Shown one piece after another: positions 54,272 through 64,000 of a stretch of 64,000 nucleotides of DNA. The notes below the pieces were generated by a model. That model was not told the origin of the DNA. It made no database searches and saw nothing but the letters and a program-made list of their open reading frames with translations. The position numbers and the translations under genes are program-made. How positions within the stretch are numbered: the first letter of the stretch is position 1; the number at the start of each line of letters is the position of its first letter. Source of the DNA: DASUPK01 sp963843085 (GTDB lineage Bacteria > Actinomycetota > Thermoleophilia > Solirubrobacterales > 70-9); contig CAWJJG010000007.1 in NCBI GenBank assembly GCA_963843085.1, positions 44,942 through 108,941 on the forward strand. The letters run 5' to 3'.

Positions 54272-55304
54272 GGCGGAGGAGGCTATCGAGGGGATCGACC
54301 GCGCCGGCGTCGAGGGCTGGTTCGAGTCGAACGTGCCCGGCGCCGAGCTGCCGCTGAGCTTCGACCGCATCTCCGGGGGCCGCTCCAACATGACGTTCGG
54401 CGTCAGGGACGCCGGCGGCCACGCCTGGGCGCTCCGCCGCCCGCCGCTCGGCAAACGGCTCGGCTCGGCTCACGACATGGGCCGCGAGCACCGCGTGATC
54501 GCCGCGCTTCAGGACACCCCGGTGCCCGTGCCGCCGGTGATCGGGCTCTGCGAGGACGAGGCCGTCAATGGGGCGCCTTTTTACGTGATGGGCTTCGTCG
54601 ACGGCCCGATCCTGCGCTCGGCGGAGGAGGCGAAGCAGTTCGACGAGGACGAGCGCCGCGCGGTCGGAGAGCGGGTGGTGGACACGCTGGTCGCCATCCA
54701 CGAGGTCGATCCGGATGCCGTCGGGCTCGGCGATCTGGGCCGCAAGGAGGCGTATGTCGAGCGCCAGCTCCGGCGCTGGCACGGCCAGTGGGAGAAGTCG
54801 AAGACCCGCGAGCTGCCGGCCGTCGATGCCGTCCACGAGCGCTTGGAGACCCGCGTCCCGGAGCAGGGCCCGGCGACGATCGTCCACGGCGACTACCGGC
54901 TCGACAACATGATCCTGACCACGGCGGGTGAGGTGGCCGCGGTCGTCGACTGGGAGCTCTGCACGCTCGGCGACCCGCTCGCCGACGTGGGAATGTTGCT
55001 CGTCTACTGGTCCGAGGAGGGCGACGACTTCATGCCCCTCTTCGCCCCGGCGACGATCGCGCCCGGCTTCCCGAAGCGCGACGACGTCCGCGAGCGCTAC
55101 GCGGAGCGCTCTGGCCGCGACCTGAGCCAGATCGACTTCTTCATCGCCCTCGGCTACTGGAAGCTGGCGATCATCCTCGAGGGCGTCTACGCCCGCTACG
55201 CGTCAGGCCAATACGGGAAGACCGACGAGGGCTTCCAGGAGTTCGCGAAGATCGTGGAGCGCCTGGCCGATGCGGCCGACGAGGCCGCGAGCCGGCTCGG
55301 CTAG
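54270..55304 (+). CDS. APH-type kinase (ACAD10/11 kinase-like)
   Basis: 344 residues from ATG 54270, although an in-frame ATG at 54258 is possible. Catalytic loop HGDYRLDNMIL and metal Asp in VVDWELCTLGDPLADVG are the aminoglycoside-phosphotransferase fold. ISGGRSNMTFGVRDAGGHAW and RRPPLGKRLGSAHDMGREHR match the N-terminal kinase half of ACAD11. In ACAD11 and bacterial LvaA this kinase phosphorylates the hydroxyl of 4-hydroxyacyl-CoA. The ACAD gene follows head-to-tail in a shared CTAG, so all three are contiguous. Confidence 0.88.
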   Translation: MAEEAIEGIDRAGVEGWFESNVPGAELPLSFDRISGGRSNMTFGVRDAGGHAWALRRPPLGKRLGSAHDMGREHRVIAALQDTPVPVPPVIGLCEDEAVNGAPFYVMGFVDGPILRSAEEAKQFDEDERRAVGERVVDTLVAIHEVDPDAVGLGDLGRKEAYVERQLRRWHGQWEKSKTRELPAVDAVHERLETRVPEQGPATIVHGDYRLDNMILTTAGEVAAVVDWELCTLGDPLADVGMLLVYWSEEGDDFMPLFAPATIAPGFPKRDDVRERYAERSGRDLSQIDFFIALGYWKLAIILEGVYARYASGQYGKTDEGFQEFAKIVERLADAADEAASRLG

Positions 55305-56548
55305 GCGGGAGCCTTGGCCGGCTCCTCGGCCGGAGCCTCCGCCCGCTTCGCCGCGCGGTTCAGTTCGCGGCGGGCGATGACCATCTTGTGGACCTCGTCC
55401 GGGCCGTCGGCGACCCGCAGCATGCGGCTGAAGCGCCACATGCCGGCGAGGGGGGTGTCGTCGGACATGCCGAGCGAGCCGTGGACCTGGATGGCGCGGT
55501 CGAGCACGTCCATGACGACGTTGGCCGCGACCACCTTGATCATCGAGATCGCCTGGCGGGCGCGGCGCTTGCCCTCCGTGTCCATCTGCCAGGCGGCGTA
55601 GAGGGTGAGCAGGCGGGCCTGGTCGACCTCCATCCGGGACTTGGCGATGAAGTCCTGGACGAACTGCTTGTCGGCGAGCGGGCCTCCGAAGGACTCGCGG
55701 GAGTTGGCGCGCTCGCACATCATCTCGATGGCGCGCTCCGCGGTGCCGATCGCGCGCATGCAGTGGTGGATGCGGCCGGGGCCGAGGCGGTCCTGGGCGA
55801 TGACGAAGCCCGCGCCGCGCTCGCCGAGCAGGTTCGACTCCGGTACCCGGCAGTCCGAGTAGCGGACCTCGCAGTGCCCGGGGCCTCCGTCGTGGCCCAT
55901 CACCGACACGTTCCGAATCAGGTCGAAGCCGGGGTTGTCGATCGGCACGATGATCATGCTCGCCCGCGTGTACGGGGCGGCGTCGGGATCGGTGACCACC
56001 ATCGCGATCGCGAACTCGGCGCCGTTGGCGCCTGAGGTGAACCACTTGTGCCCGTTGATCACCCACTCGCCGTCGACGAGCTCGGCCCTGGTCTGGAGAG
56101 TGGTCGGGTCGGAGCCGGAGACCTCGGGCTCGGTCATCGAGAAGCAGCTGCGGATCTCGCCGTCGAGCAGTGGCTGGAGGAACCGCTCCTTCTGTTCGGG
56201 CGTGCCGTGGTCGGCGAGGATCTCGCTGTTCCCGGTATCGGGTGCCGAGCAGTTGAATGCCATCGGGGCGACGATGGGGCTGCGGCCCATCTGCTCGCAG
56301 AGGATCCCGTACTCCCAGTTGGTCAGGCCGGCGCCGAACTCATCGCCGGGAAGGAAGAGGTTCCACAGGCCCTCCTCCTTCGCCTTGGCCCTGATGTCGA
56401 CGAGGATCTCGGGGTACGGGACCCCGGGCTTGACCTCGTCGTCGATCGCCTTGATTACCTCTGCTTCCACCGGGTAGCAGTGCTCATCCATGAACGCCTC
56501 GATGCGCTCCCGGAGGGACTCGACCTCGGGCGATGGATTGAAGTCCAT
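55301..56548 (-). CDS. ACAD11-like acyl-CoA dehydrogenase
   Basis: 415 residues. The family end motif reads ADGPDEVHKMVIARREL, and FNCSAPDTGNSEIL plus GRLGPGRIHHCMRAIGTAER-like text (LGPGRIHHCMRAIGTAERA) are the ACAD11 signature as I recall it. The C-terminus has an Ala/Pro/Glu tail. In ACAD11 and LvaC-type enzymes this domain converts phosphorylated 4-hydroxyacyl-CoA to the enoyl/3-hydroxy route by loss of phosphate. Gene neighbours encode the matching kinase and HAD protein. Leads a possible operon into 56562-57326. Confidence 0.9.
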   Translation of the reverse strand: MDFNPSPEVESLRERIEAFMDEHCYPVEAEVIKAIDDEVKPGVPYPEILVDIRAKAKEEGLWNLFLPGDEFGAGLTNWEYGILCEQMGRSPIVAPMAFNCSAPDTGNSEILADHGTPEQKERFLQPLLDGEIRSCFSMTEPEVSGSDPTTLQTRAELVDGEWVINGHKWFTSGANGAEFAIAMVVTDPDAAPYTRASMIIVPIDNPGFDLIRNVSVMGHDGGPGHCEVRYSDCRVPESNLLGERGAGFVIAQDRLGPGRIHHCMRAIGTAERAIEMMCERANSRESFGGPLADKQFVQDFIAKSRMEVDQARLLTLYAAWQMDTEGKRRARQAISMIKVVAANVVMDVLDRAIQVHGSLGMSDDTPLAGMWRFSRMLRVADGPDEVHKMVIARRELNRAAKRAEAPAEEPAKAPA

Positions 56549-56561
56549 TATCTGGACCCTA

Positions 56562-57326
56562 CTACGAGAGTCCGCGATAGCGGGTGAAGAGCTCGCTATC
56601 GGACTCGAGCAGCCAGGCGAGCGCGACCTGATCGATATCGGCGAGTGCGCCCTCCAGGACCCTCGGGCCCTCGCCGCCGGCGATCTTCGGGGCGATGGTG
56701 AGGAAGAGCTCGTCGGCCAGACCGCCCTCGCGAAGCCGGCCGTGGAGGGTCGGCCCGCCCTCGCAGAGGACCGACCTGATGCCCCTCTCCTCGAGAAGCC
56801 AGGCGAGGGCGCGGTCGAGCTCGACGCCCTCCGGATGGCGCAAGACGGTCACCGGCGTCGCCGTCTCCGGAGGTTCCTCCTCCGAGGCCGTGAAGACCAC
56901 GACCCCGCCGCCGCCGTCGGTGAAGAGCCCGGCGTCCCAGGGAAGCTCGAGGCGGTTGGACACGATCACGCCGAGCGGATCGTGGGCGAGGCCGATGCGC
57001 TCCCGGTAGGCCCGCAGCTCGGGGTCGGAGACGATCCGGCCGTAGCGCTCGGCACGCATCGTTCCCGCGCCGATCATCACCGCGTCGACGTGCGTGCGGA
57101 GGCGCTGGAGCATCTCGGTGTCGGTGTCGCTGCCGATCGCGCCCGACCTCCCCGAGATGGCCGCCCGGCCGTCGAGCGTGGTGGCGAAGTTGAGGATCAG
57201 ATAAGGGCGGTCCGGGTGTGCCAGCGTGCCCAGATCGAGCTCGGCGAGCTGCTCGGCTACGGTGGTCTCGGCCTGATCGGGCAGGAGGCGGCGAACCTGA
57301 TGCGTCTCGCCCGGGATCTTGCTCAT
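56562..57326 (-). CDS. RibD C-terminal-type reductase
   Basis: 254 residues from ATG 57326, overlapping the RpiB-like stop (ATGA). Dihydrofolate-reductase-like fold: NFATTLDGRAAISGRSGAIG, HVDAVMIGAGTMRAERYG, and VLCEGGPTLHGRL, the pattern of the pyrimidine reductase RibD-C. No deaminase half. Could act in riboflavin or deazaflavin/pterin synthesis, or as a stand-alone reductase with unknown substrate. Confidence 0.85.
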   Translation of the reverse strand: MSKIPGETHQVRRLLPDQAETTVAEQLAELDLGTLAHPDRPYLILNFATTLDGRAAISGRSGAIGSDTDTEMLQRLRTHVDAVMIGAGTMRAERYGRIVSDPELRAYRERIGLAHDPLGVIVSNRLELPWDAGLFTDGGGGVVVFTASEEEPPETATPVTVLRHPEGVELDRALAWLLEERGIRSVLCEGGPTLHGRLREGGLADELFLTIAPKIAGGEGPRVLEGALADIDQVALAWLLESDSELFTRYRGLS

Positions 57327-57766
57327 CGGCCCTCGATCTCCGTGAGGTGCTCGACGTTGGCGGTGTCGTCGGCCTCCGCGCTCGGTTCTCCCTCGAACCA
57401 TGCGTCGAGGATCTCCGCCAGTTCGGCCTCCGACGTGGCGCGGAGGCTGAGCGCGAGGGCGTTGGCGTCGTTCCACCGGCGCGCTCCCTCGGCCGTCTGA
57501 GCGTCGAGACAGAGCGCGGCGCGCACACCGCTCACCTTGTTGGCCGCGATCGAGGCCCCCGTCCCGGTCCAGCAGCAGACGATCGCCTGCTCCGCACGGC
57601 CCTCGGCCACGTCACGCGCGGCCGCCTCGCTGGCCCAGGCCCAGTCGGCGCGCTCCTCTTCGCTGAGTGCGCCGTGGGGGATCAGCTCATGCCCACGCTT
57701 GCGGAGCTCGTCGAGCACGCTCTCGGCGACGCCCACGCGCTCGTCGGCGGCGACGGAAATCCGCAT
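57323..57766 (-). CDS. RpiB/LacAB-type sugar-phosphate isomerase
   Basis: 147 residues. CCWTGTGASIAANKVSGVRAA is close to the RpiB active-site loop and contains its Cys; the usual His of RpiB is replaced around WNDANALAL. Isomerises ribose 5-phosphate or a related sugar phosphate. The stop overlaps the reductase start by 4 nt, and the sulfotransferase gene ends 6 nt upstream. Confidence 0.85.
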   Translation of the reverse strand: MRISVAADERVGVAESVLDELRKRGHELIPHGALSEEERADWAWASEAAARDVAEGRAEQAIVCCWTGTGASIAANKVSGVRAALCLDAQTAEGARRWNDANALALSLRATSEAELAEILDAWFEGEPSAEADDTANVEHLTEIEGR

Positions 57767-57772
57767 GCGGGA

Positions 57773-58738
57773 TCAGTACTGCTTCCAGCCCGCGAACTTG
57801 CGGCCGGCGAACTCCTGCAGCGCCGCGACGTCCTCGGTGAACTGGGGCCGGAGCTCCTCGATGAGCGACTCGGGGATCTCCGGCTTGGCAGCCGGCGGCG
57901 CCTCCGGGTCGTGCACGATCTTCTCGACCATCCAGCGCATCCGCTCCGGCAGGCGGTCGAAGTTGCGATCGAAGGAGCGGAAGCCTGGGAGCTTGATCAG
58001 CTTCTCCATGAACTGATACTTGTCGGTCTCCTTGGCCGAGGACTTCTCCCACTCGCGGCTGAACTGCTCCGAGTAGAAGTCGGGGTCGACGCCCGCGAAG
58101 CCGAAGGCCTTGCGCATCGTGCCCTGGCGGTCCGACTGCAGCTCTTCCTGGGTGATGATCTCGATCTGGGAGCGGTCGAAGCGCTCGAGGTAGGGCTGCA
58201 GCTGCATCCAGTAGCGGGAGCGGGTCACGTAGGTCTGGTCGCCGCGTGCGAGCGCCTCCTCCATCGGCCGTGTCTCGTAGCCGGCGCCGACGGCGTGGCA
58301 CCAGTGCGAGAGGATCCGGGAGAGCGGGTCGCGGACCATGTAGATCAGCCTGGCGTCGGGAACGTGATCGTGGATGCGCTGCGGCACGCCCTCGAAGTAG
58401 GGGAGGTTCGTGTAGTGAGGGGAGGACTCGCCCCGGACCGCGAAACGGTCGTCGAAGCGGCCGCGATACCAGTCGAGGCCCAGGTCCCAGTTCAGCTCGT
58501 CCACGAAGAAGTTGAGCTCCTTCGGCTTCGACATCCAGATCTCGGGATGGAGCCCCAGGTAGTGGTGGATGCTCGTGGTGCCGCACTTGAGCCCGCCGAT
58601 GATGATCAGGTTCGGGAGGGCGGCGTGCCTGCGCCTGCGTCCGGGCACGCGGCCGCCCCGCTTGCGATCGGCGGCATATCGCTCTCGCGCCCGCAGGCAC
58701 ATCGCCTCATCGGCGGGGTCGTGCGTGGGGGGAGGCAT
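57773..58738 (-). CDS. Sulfotransferase family protein
   Basis: 321 residues from ATG 58738. GGLKCGTTSIHHYLGLHP is the PAPS 5'-phosphosulfate loop and VRDPLSRILSHW the 3'-phosphate motif; SKPKELNFF resembles heparan/stf0-like members. Longer N-terminal extension is basic. Differs from the sulfotransferase at 2205-3179. Last gene of the leftward group that includes the RpiB-like and RibD-C genes in order of reading; acceptor unknown. Confidence 0.87.
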   Translation of the reverse strand: MPPPTHDPADEAMCLRARERYAADRKRGGRVPGRRRRHAALPNLIIIGGLKCGTTSIHHYLGLHPEIWMSKPKELNFFVDELNWDLGLDWYRGRFDDRFAVRGESSPHYTNLPYFEGVPQRIHDHVPDARLIYMVRDPLSRILSHWCHAVGAGYETRPMEEALARGDQTYVTRSRYWMQLQPYLERFDRSQIEIITQEELQSDRQGTMRKAFGFAGVDPDFYSEQFSREWEKSSAKETDKYQFMEKLIKLPGFRSFDRNFDRLPERMRWMVEKIVHDPEAPPAAKPEIPESLIEELRPQFTEDVAALQEFAGRKFAGWKQY

Positions 58739-58812
58739 GGCCGGTGAGACAACTGGAGCAGCCACGAAGGCGGGGAGTGTAGCGGCGCCCAAGCGGCATA
58801 TGCTGCTCCGGC

Positions 58813-59574
58813 GTGGACCTGTTCCGCACTCCAGACGAGCGCTTCGACGGCCTGCCGGGCTACGACTTCGAGCCGAACTACGTCGAGATCGACGGCCTGC
58901 GGCTTCACTACGTCGACGAGGGGTCGAAGGACGGTCGGCCGATCGTCTGCTTCCACGGCGAGCCCACCTGGGCCTTCCTCTACCGGAGGATGCTCGGCCC
59001 GCTGGTCGAGGGCGGTTTTCGGGTGATCTGTCCCGACTACGCCGGCTTCGGACGCTCCGACAAGCCCACCGAGCGCGGCTGGTACACCTACGACGGCCAC
59101 GTCGAGCTGGTCACGAAGCTGCTCGGCGGCCTGGGCCTCTCCGACGCGATCGCCGTCGTCCAGGACTGGGGCGGGCCGATCGGGCTCCGCTGGGCGACCG
59201 AGAACGCCGGCCAGGTCGGCGGCCTCGCGATTCTCAACACCGGCCTCTTCACCGGGCGCGTCTCGAAGGGCTTCATGGCCTGGCGCGAGTTCGCGGAGAA
59301 GAACCCCGACTTGCCGGTGGGCTTCGTGATCCAGGGGGCGACCACGACGGAGCTCCCCGATGAGGTGGTCGCCGCCTACGACGCGCCCTTCCCGAACGCC
59401 GAGTCCAAGGCGGGCGCAGCTCAGTTCCCGAGCCTCGATCGGCCGCCCGAGCACGGTGTGTCCGATCACGAGCTCGCGACGGTCACCCACGTCCGGGCCC
59501 TTACTCGAGCTGCTTGCCGAGGAACGTCGCCCCGCCGTAGCCGGTCAGCGCGAGGTAGGCGACGCCGACGCTGA
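58813..59574 (+). CDS. Haloalkane-dehalogenase-like hydrolase, cut by contig junction
   Basis: From GTG 58813 the chain follows haloalkane dehalogenases of subfamily I: HGEPTWAFLYRRML, DYAGFGRSDKP, and VVQDWGGPIGLRWA with nucleophile Asp118 and halide-binding Trp119. Homology stops around AYDAPFPNAESKAGAAQFP (about residue 205); after that the text becomes Arg-rich and the frame ends by chance at 59574. The catalytic acid and His of the family (about 260 and 289 of 300) are missing. It is therefore a 3' truncated gene at the point where the sequence changes. Confidence 0.75.
   Translation: MDLFRTPDERFDGLPGYDFEPNYVEIDGLRLHYVDEGSKDGRPIVCFHGEPTWAFLYRRMLGPLVEGGFRVICPDYAGFGRSDKPTERGWYTYDGHVELVTKLLGGLGLSDAIAVVQDWGGPIGLRWATENAGQVGGLAILNTGLFTGRVSKGFMAWREFAEKNPDLPVGFVIQGATTTELPDEVVAAYDAPFPNAESKAGAAQFPSLDRPPEHGVSDHELATVTHVRALTRAACRGTSPRRSRSARGRRRRR
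59430..59500. other. Probable chimeric junction
   Basis: The dehalogenase gene loses family resemblance here and a complete unrelated gene ends at 59501 on the opposite strand. To the right, gene types (zinc-ribbon plus proline-rich membrane protein, cNMP-binding pair, S8 protease) and the indel rate differ from the left 59 kb. I infer joining of two genomes or an assembly error rather than a natural insertion. Confidence 0.7.
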
Positions 59575-60910
59575 TCGACGCGAAGCCCATCCCGCCCGCG
59601 GCGCCGCCACCACCGGCGACCCACGACATCGCGCCGGCGTACGGCGTCGACGTGACGTTGGCCGGATCTCCGACGAGGAACAGCGTCGCGACGTGCATCG
59701 CCAGCGGGAACAGGATCAGCGCCCAGGCCAGGACCTTCGAGCTCCCGCTCGAGGGGGCGGGGAGCCAGCACAGCAGGCACAGCACGATCAGCAGGATCTG
59801 ACCGACCGAGAGGAACAGGATGACCTTGGCGGCGCCGGGCGCGTCGATCGCCAGCTTGAATAGCTCGACCAGCGGCAGCGATCCTCCCGCCGGCAGGAGC
59901 CAGGGGAGCAGGCAGGCGATCACCCCGACCGTGATCAGGACCCGCGGCAGCGCGGCGTCCCGGTACTCGTTCCGCGCGAGCAGCGACATCGGCAACATCA
60001 CCATGCCGACCGTCATGACCAGCAGCTGCCACGGGGGCATGCCGGCGATCAGCGTCGGCACGAACACGCCGGCGAGGCCGAGCACCAGGGCGAGCACGCC
60101 CCTCGCTCCCGCGGCGAGAGGGATCGCCGCGCAGATCACGCTGAGCAGGCCGACCGACGCGAGGATCAGCGGCCCGAGCTTCTGGGTGCCCTCGCCGTTG
60201 ATGATGATGTCCCAGTTGAACGCCATCGGATCGGTGGTCAGCGGCGTGACGAACGCGGCGAGCAGCAGGCCCCCCCAGATGAACATCATCAACCGGAGGC
60301 TGTCCTTGTACGGCTCGATCGGCCGGCCCGCGCGCGCCGCGGTCTGCGATGCGAGGTACGGCGGTGACCCCGCCTGCGCGACCGGGGCGATCGGCGCGAT
60401 CGGAGCGATCGGGGCGATCGGCGCGGGCCCGGGCCCGCTCGGCGGTGGCACGTTGAACGCACCGGCCGGCTGGGGCCCACGCTGCGACGGACCGGGGCCG
60501 GGGCCGGGACCCGCGTTGGGCGGCGGCACGAACATCGTCGCCGCGTTCGCGGGCGACGCGGGCGCACCGTAGCCTCCGGCCGCGGGAGGCGCCGCGGCCG
60601 TCGCGCTGAACGGATCGCTGCGGCCCGGCGCGCCGCCCATCGGCGGGGGCTGCGACGGGTTCGTCCGCGGCGGCGCGTAGGGAGCGGCGGCGGGGAGGTT
60701 GGCGGGAGCCGAGGAGGGCGAGCCGGAGCGCTGCGCGTTGACAGCGGCGGCCTGGGCGCGGAGGGCGTCGAGCTCCTGGCCGCCGTAGCCCATCACGGTC
60801 TTCGCGTTCGCCGGCTGCAGCGCGGGCGCCGGTGCCTGCTTCGCGCCACAGAACACGCAGTGCAGCGCGGCGTCGGGCAGGTCCTTGGTGCAGCTAGCGC
60901 ATTTCTTCAC
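59501..60910 (-). CDS. Zinc-ribbon, proline-rich, multi-pass membrane protein
   Basis: 469 residues. N-terminal zinc ribbon (CASC at 4-7, CVFC at 18-21), then about 180 residues rich in Pro/Ala/Gly with the short motif NAKTVMGYG, then seven to eight hydrophobic segments from about residue 215. Ribbon plus TVMGY plus long linker is a pattern I associate with Myxococcota/Deltaproteobacteria, not with the actinobacterial part. Function unknown. The frame is intact. Confidence 0.78.
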   Translation of the reverse strand: MKKCASCTKDLPDAALHCVFCGAKQAPAPALQPANAKTVMGYGGQELDALRAQAAAVNAQRSGSPSSAPANLPAAAPYAPPRTNPSQPPPMGGAPGRSDPFSATAAAPPAAGGYGAPASPANAATMFVPPPNAGPGPGPGPSQRGPQPAGAFNVPPPSGPGPAPIAPIAPIAPIAPVAQAGSPPYLASQTAARAGRPIEPYKDSLRLMMFIWGGLLLAAFVTPLTTDPMAFNWDIIINGEGTQKLGPLILASVGLLSVICAAIPLAAGARGVLALVLGLAGVFVPTLIAGMPPWQLLVMTVGMVMLPMSLLARNEYRDAALPRVLITVGVIACLLPWLLPAGGSLPLVELFKLAIDAPGAAKVILFLSVGQILLIVLCLLCWLPAPSSGSSKVLAWALILFPLAMHVATLFLVGDPANVTSTPYAGAMSWVAGGGGAAGGMGFASISVGVAYLALTGYGGATFLGKQLE

Positions 60911-60975
60911 GAGTCCCTCTGCCCTGGATAATAGGGCCGTAGCGGAGCGCGCTGCAAACCACCCTTCGACCGATC

Positions 60976-62319
60976 GTGTACCGTACGGCCATGGTCTCGC
61001 TCGGCGACGTGCGACGGAGTGCCGCCACGCTGTTCGCCCAGGGGCAGCACCTCGCCGCCCTGCGGCTGTACGACGCGATCGTCACCGTCGCGCCGCTCGA
61101 CTACGACGCGCGCATCCGGGTCGCCGACTGCGCCCTCGCGCTGGGCGACGCCGCCGCCGCGCGGGTCTACCGCGCGGTCGCCTGGTACTGCCTCAAGGCC
61201 GGGGCATCCGCTCGCGGCGCTGGTGTGCGCGCGCGTGCTCGAGGCCCACGGCGCCGACGCGAGCGATCTGACGGCGGCGCTGGTCGTCAACTACGGCACG
61301 GAGTCCGAGCTGCTCGGCAAGGTCGCCGCGCGCATCGCGCTGCCCGCCGACACGCTGCCGGTCGCCGTGCCCGACGTTCGCCTGGCCGGCGCCGCCGGAC
61401 ATCGTCGCGCATCGCGATCGCGCGCGCCGAGCACGCCACCGACGGCTTCAACGAGTTCCCCGAGGCGGTGCACGCGATCCCGCTGCTGTCGGCGCTGTCC
61501 GAGGCCGCGCTTCCGGCGCGTGCTGGCGACGCTCGTGCTGCGGCGGCTGCCCGGTCGGCGCGCTGCGTCATCCGCGAGGGCGAGCCCGGCAACTCGTTCT
61601 TCTTCGTCGCCGGCGGCGCAGCTGCGCGTGTTCGCCACCGACGGCCTCGGCCGCCAGACCGAGCTCGCGCGCGCTCGGCGAGGGCGCGGTGTTCGGCGAG
61701 ATGGCGCTGCTGTCGGCGCAGCCGCGCGTCGGCCACGGTCGGCTGCGTCGAGCGAGGCCGATCTGCTCGAGGTCGGGCGCGCAGTCGCTGGCCGTCGCTC
61801 GCCGACGAGCTCGGCGCGGTCGCCGAGGCGCTGCACGGGTTCACGCGCGAGCGCCTGCTCGGCAACCTGATGGCGACCAGCGCCGCTGTTCAGGCCGTTC
61901 AACCGGATGCAGCAGCGCGATCTCGCTGCGCCGGTTCACCAGCCACGACGTCGCGCCCGGCACCGTCGTGATCAACGAGGGCGAGGAGGGCCGCGGCCTG
62001 TTCGTCGTGCTGTCCGGCGAGCTCGAGGTCGCGCGGCGGCGTCGGACGGCACGACGGTGCCGCTCGGCGGCGCTGCGCACCGGCGACGTGTTCGGCGAGA
62101 TGTCGCTGCTCCGCGGCGGCGCGCACCACCGCGACCGTGATCGCGCAGCGGCCCGCGACCGTGCTGTTCCTGGCGCGCGAGTACGTCGCGCGCATCGTCG
62201 CCGGCGATGCCCGAAATCAGGAGCTATCTCGAAGCCTTGGCCGAGGATCGCGAGATCGACAACCAGCTCGTGCTCGGCGAGGACGACGACGCCAGCCGGA
62301 CGAGCGCATCCTGATCTGA
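60976..62319 (+). pseudogene. Double cyclic-nucleotide-binding-domain protein, broken by many indels
   Basis: Reading in pieces across frames gives one coherent protein: MVSLGDVRRSAATLFAQGQH with TPR-like helices, then two cNMP-binding domains (REGEPGNSFFFVAGG, VFGEMALLSAQPR; NEGEEGRGLFVVLSGELEV, VFGEMSLLRGGA) and an acidic end (DERILI, stop 62317). The frame changes repeatedly from about 61205 on; at 61201 four G replace the three needed for KAGHPLAAL. Frequent errors at short G/C runs point to sequencing, so the native gene is probably intact. Confidence 0.7.
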
Positions 62320-62342
62320 GCGACCTATACGTTCGAGACGGC

Positions 62343-64000
<1,658 letters not shown>

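Overview
High-GC actinobacterial chromosome segment, most consistent with a member of the Thermoleophilia (Solirubrobacterales type). Reasons seen in the sequence: an aconitase of the AcnA type, a Kgd/OdhA-like E2-E1 fusion 2-oxoglutarate enzyme, F420-type LLM oxidoreductase, a DPPR-synthase-like UbiA protein, secreted proteins with lysine-rich C-terminal tails and many small secreted Cys-containing proteins, frequent GTG/TTG starts, and ydaO (c-di-AMP) leaders in front of NlpC/P60-like genes. Up to about 59.4 kb all main reading frames are intact.

Layout. 0-7 kb: a surface-polymer/secretion region with an MBOAT-SGNH(DUF459)-sulfotransferase operon, three secreted GDS-motif (SGNH-like) paralogues, and a divergent pair of duplicated small secreted proteins. 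7-11.5 kb: a polyamine-type ABC importer (potA-potD-potB-potC) with a SnoaL-like gene behind it. 11.6-14 kb: three tandem secreted NlpC/P60-like genes, two with c-di-AMP riboswitches. 14-20.6 kb: an SDR, a secreted CocE/X-Pro-peptidase-like hydrolase, aconitase, and a small membrane protein. 20.8-26.3 kb: a very large 2-oxoglutarate dehydrogenase/decarboxylase carrying two lipoyl domains, flanked by small zinc-ribbon proteins. 26.5-30.1 kb: a two-domain acyl-CoA-reductase-like SDR followed at once by an alkyl-DHAP-synthase-like flavoprotein, a plausible ether-lipid operon. 30-35.4 kb: small membrane, stress and envelope genes. 35.5-38.9 kb: a heteromeric acyl-CoA dehydrogenase pair behind a strong TetR-type operator, then an LLM oxidoreductase. 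39-41.8 kb: secreted beta-propeller and repeat proteins. 41.9-50.3 kb: citrate synthase, a MenG/UbiE-type methyltransferase with an overlapping membrane protein, DsbA-like protein, Na+/H+ antiporter, PfkB kinase, quinone oxidoreductase and DEAD-box helicase. 50.3-53.6 kb: receiver/histidine-kinase pair, a Gly/Ser/Thr-rich exported protein and an EamA permease. 53.6-56.5 kb: HAD, APH-type kinase and ACAD11-like dehydrogenase genes packed together, the separate-gene counterpart of the human ACAD10/ACAD11 fusions. 56.6-58.7 kb: a RibD-C reductase, an RpiB-like isomerase and a second sulfotransferase.

At about 59.43-59.50 kb a haloalkane-dehalogenase-like gene stops abruptly and the sequence changes character. 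The rest (59.5-64 kb) encodes a zinc-ribbon/proline-rich membrane protein, a double cyclic-nucleotide-binding-domain protein and a membrane-anchored S8 (subtilisin) protease of the style seen in Myxococcota/Deltaproteobacteria. The last two genes are broken by many single-base indels, several at short G/C runs. I read this as a chimeric join or low-quality contig end rather than biology.

The genes most worth following are the two-lipoyl Kgd, the FAR-AGPS pair, the HAD/APH/ACAD module, the riboswitch-controlled wall hydrolases, and several structured intergenic elements. No tRNA, rRNA, CRISPR array, insertion sequence or prophage was seen. No stretch longer than about 300 bases lacks a gene; the longest gaps (30662-30913 and 31454-31682) show nothing I can name.
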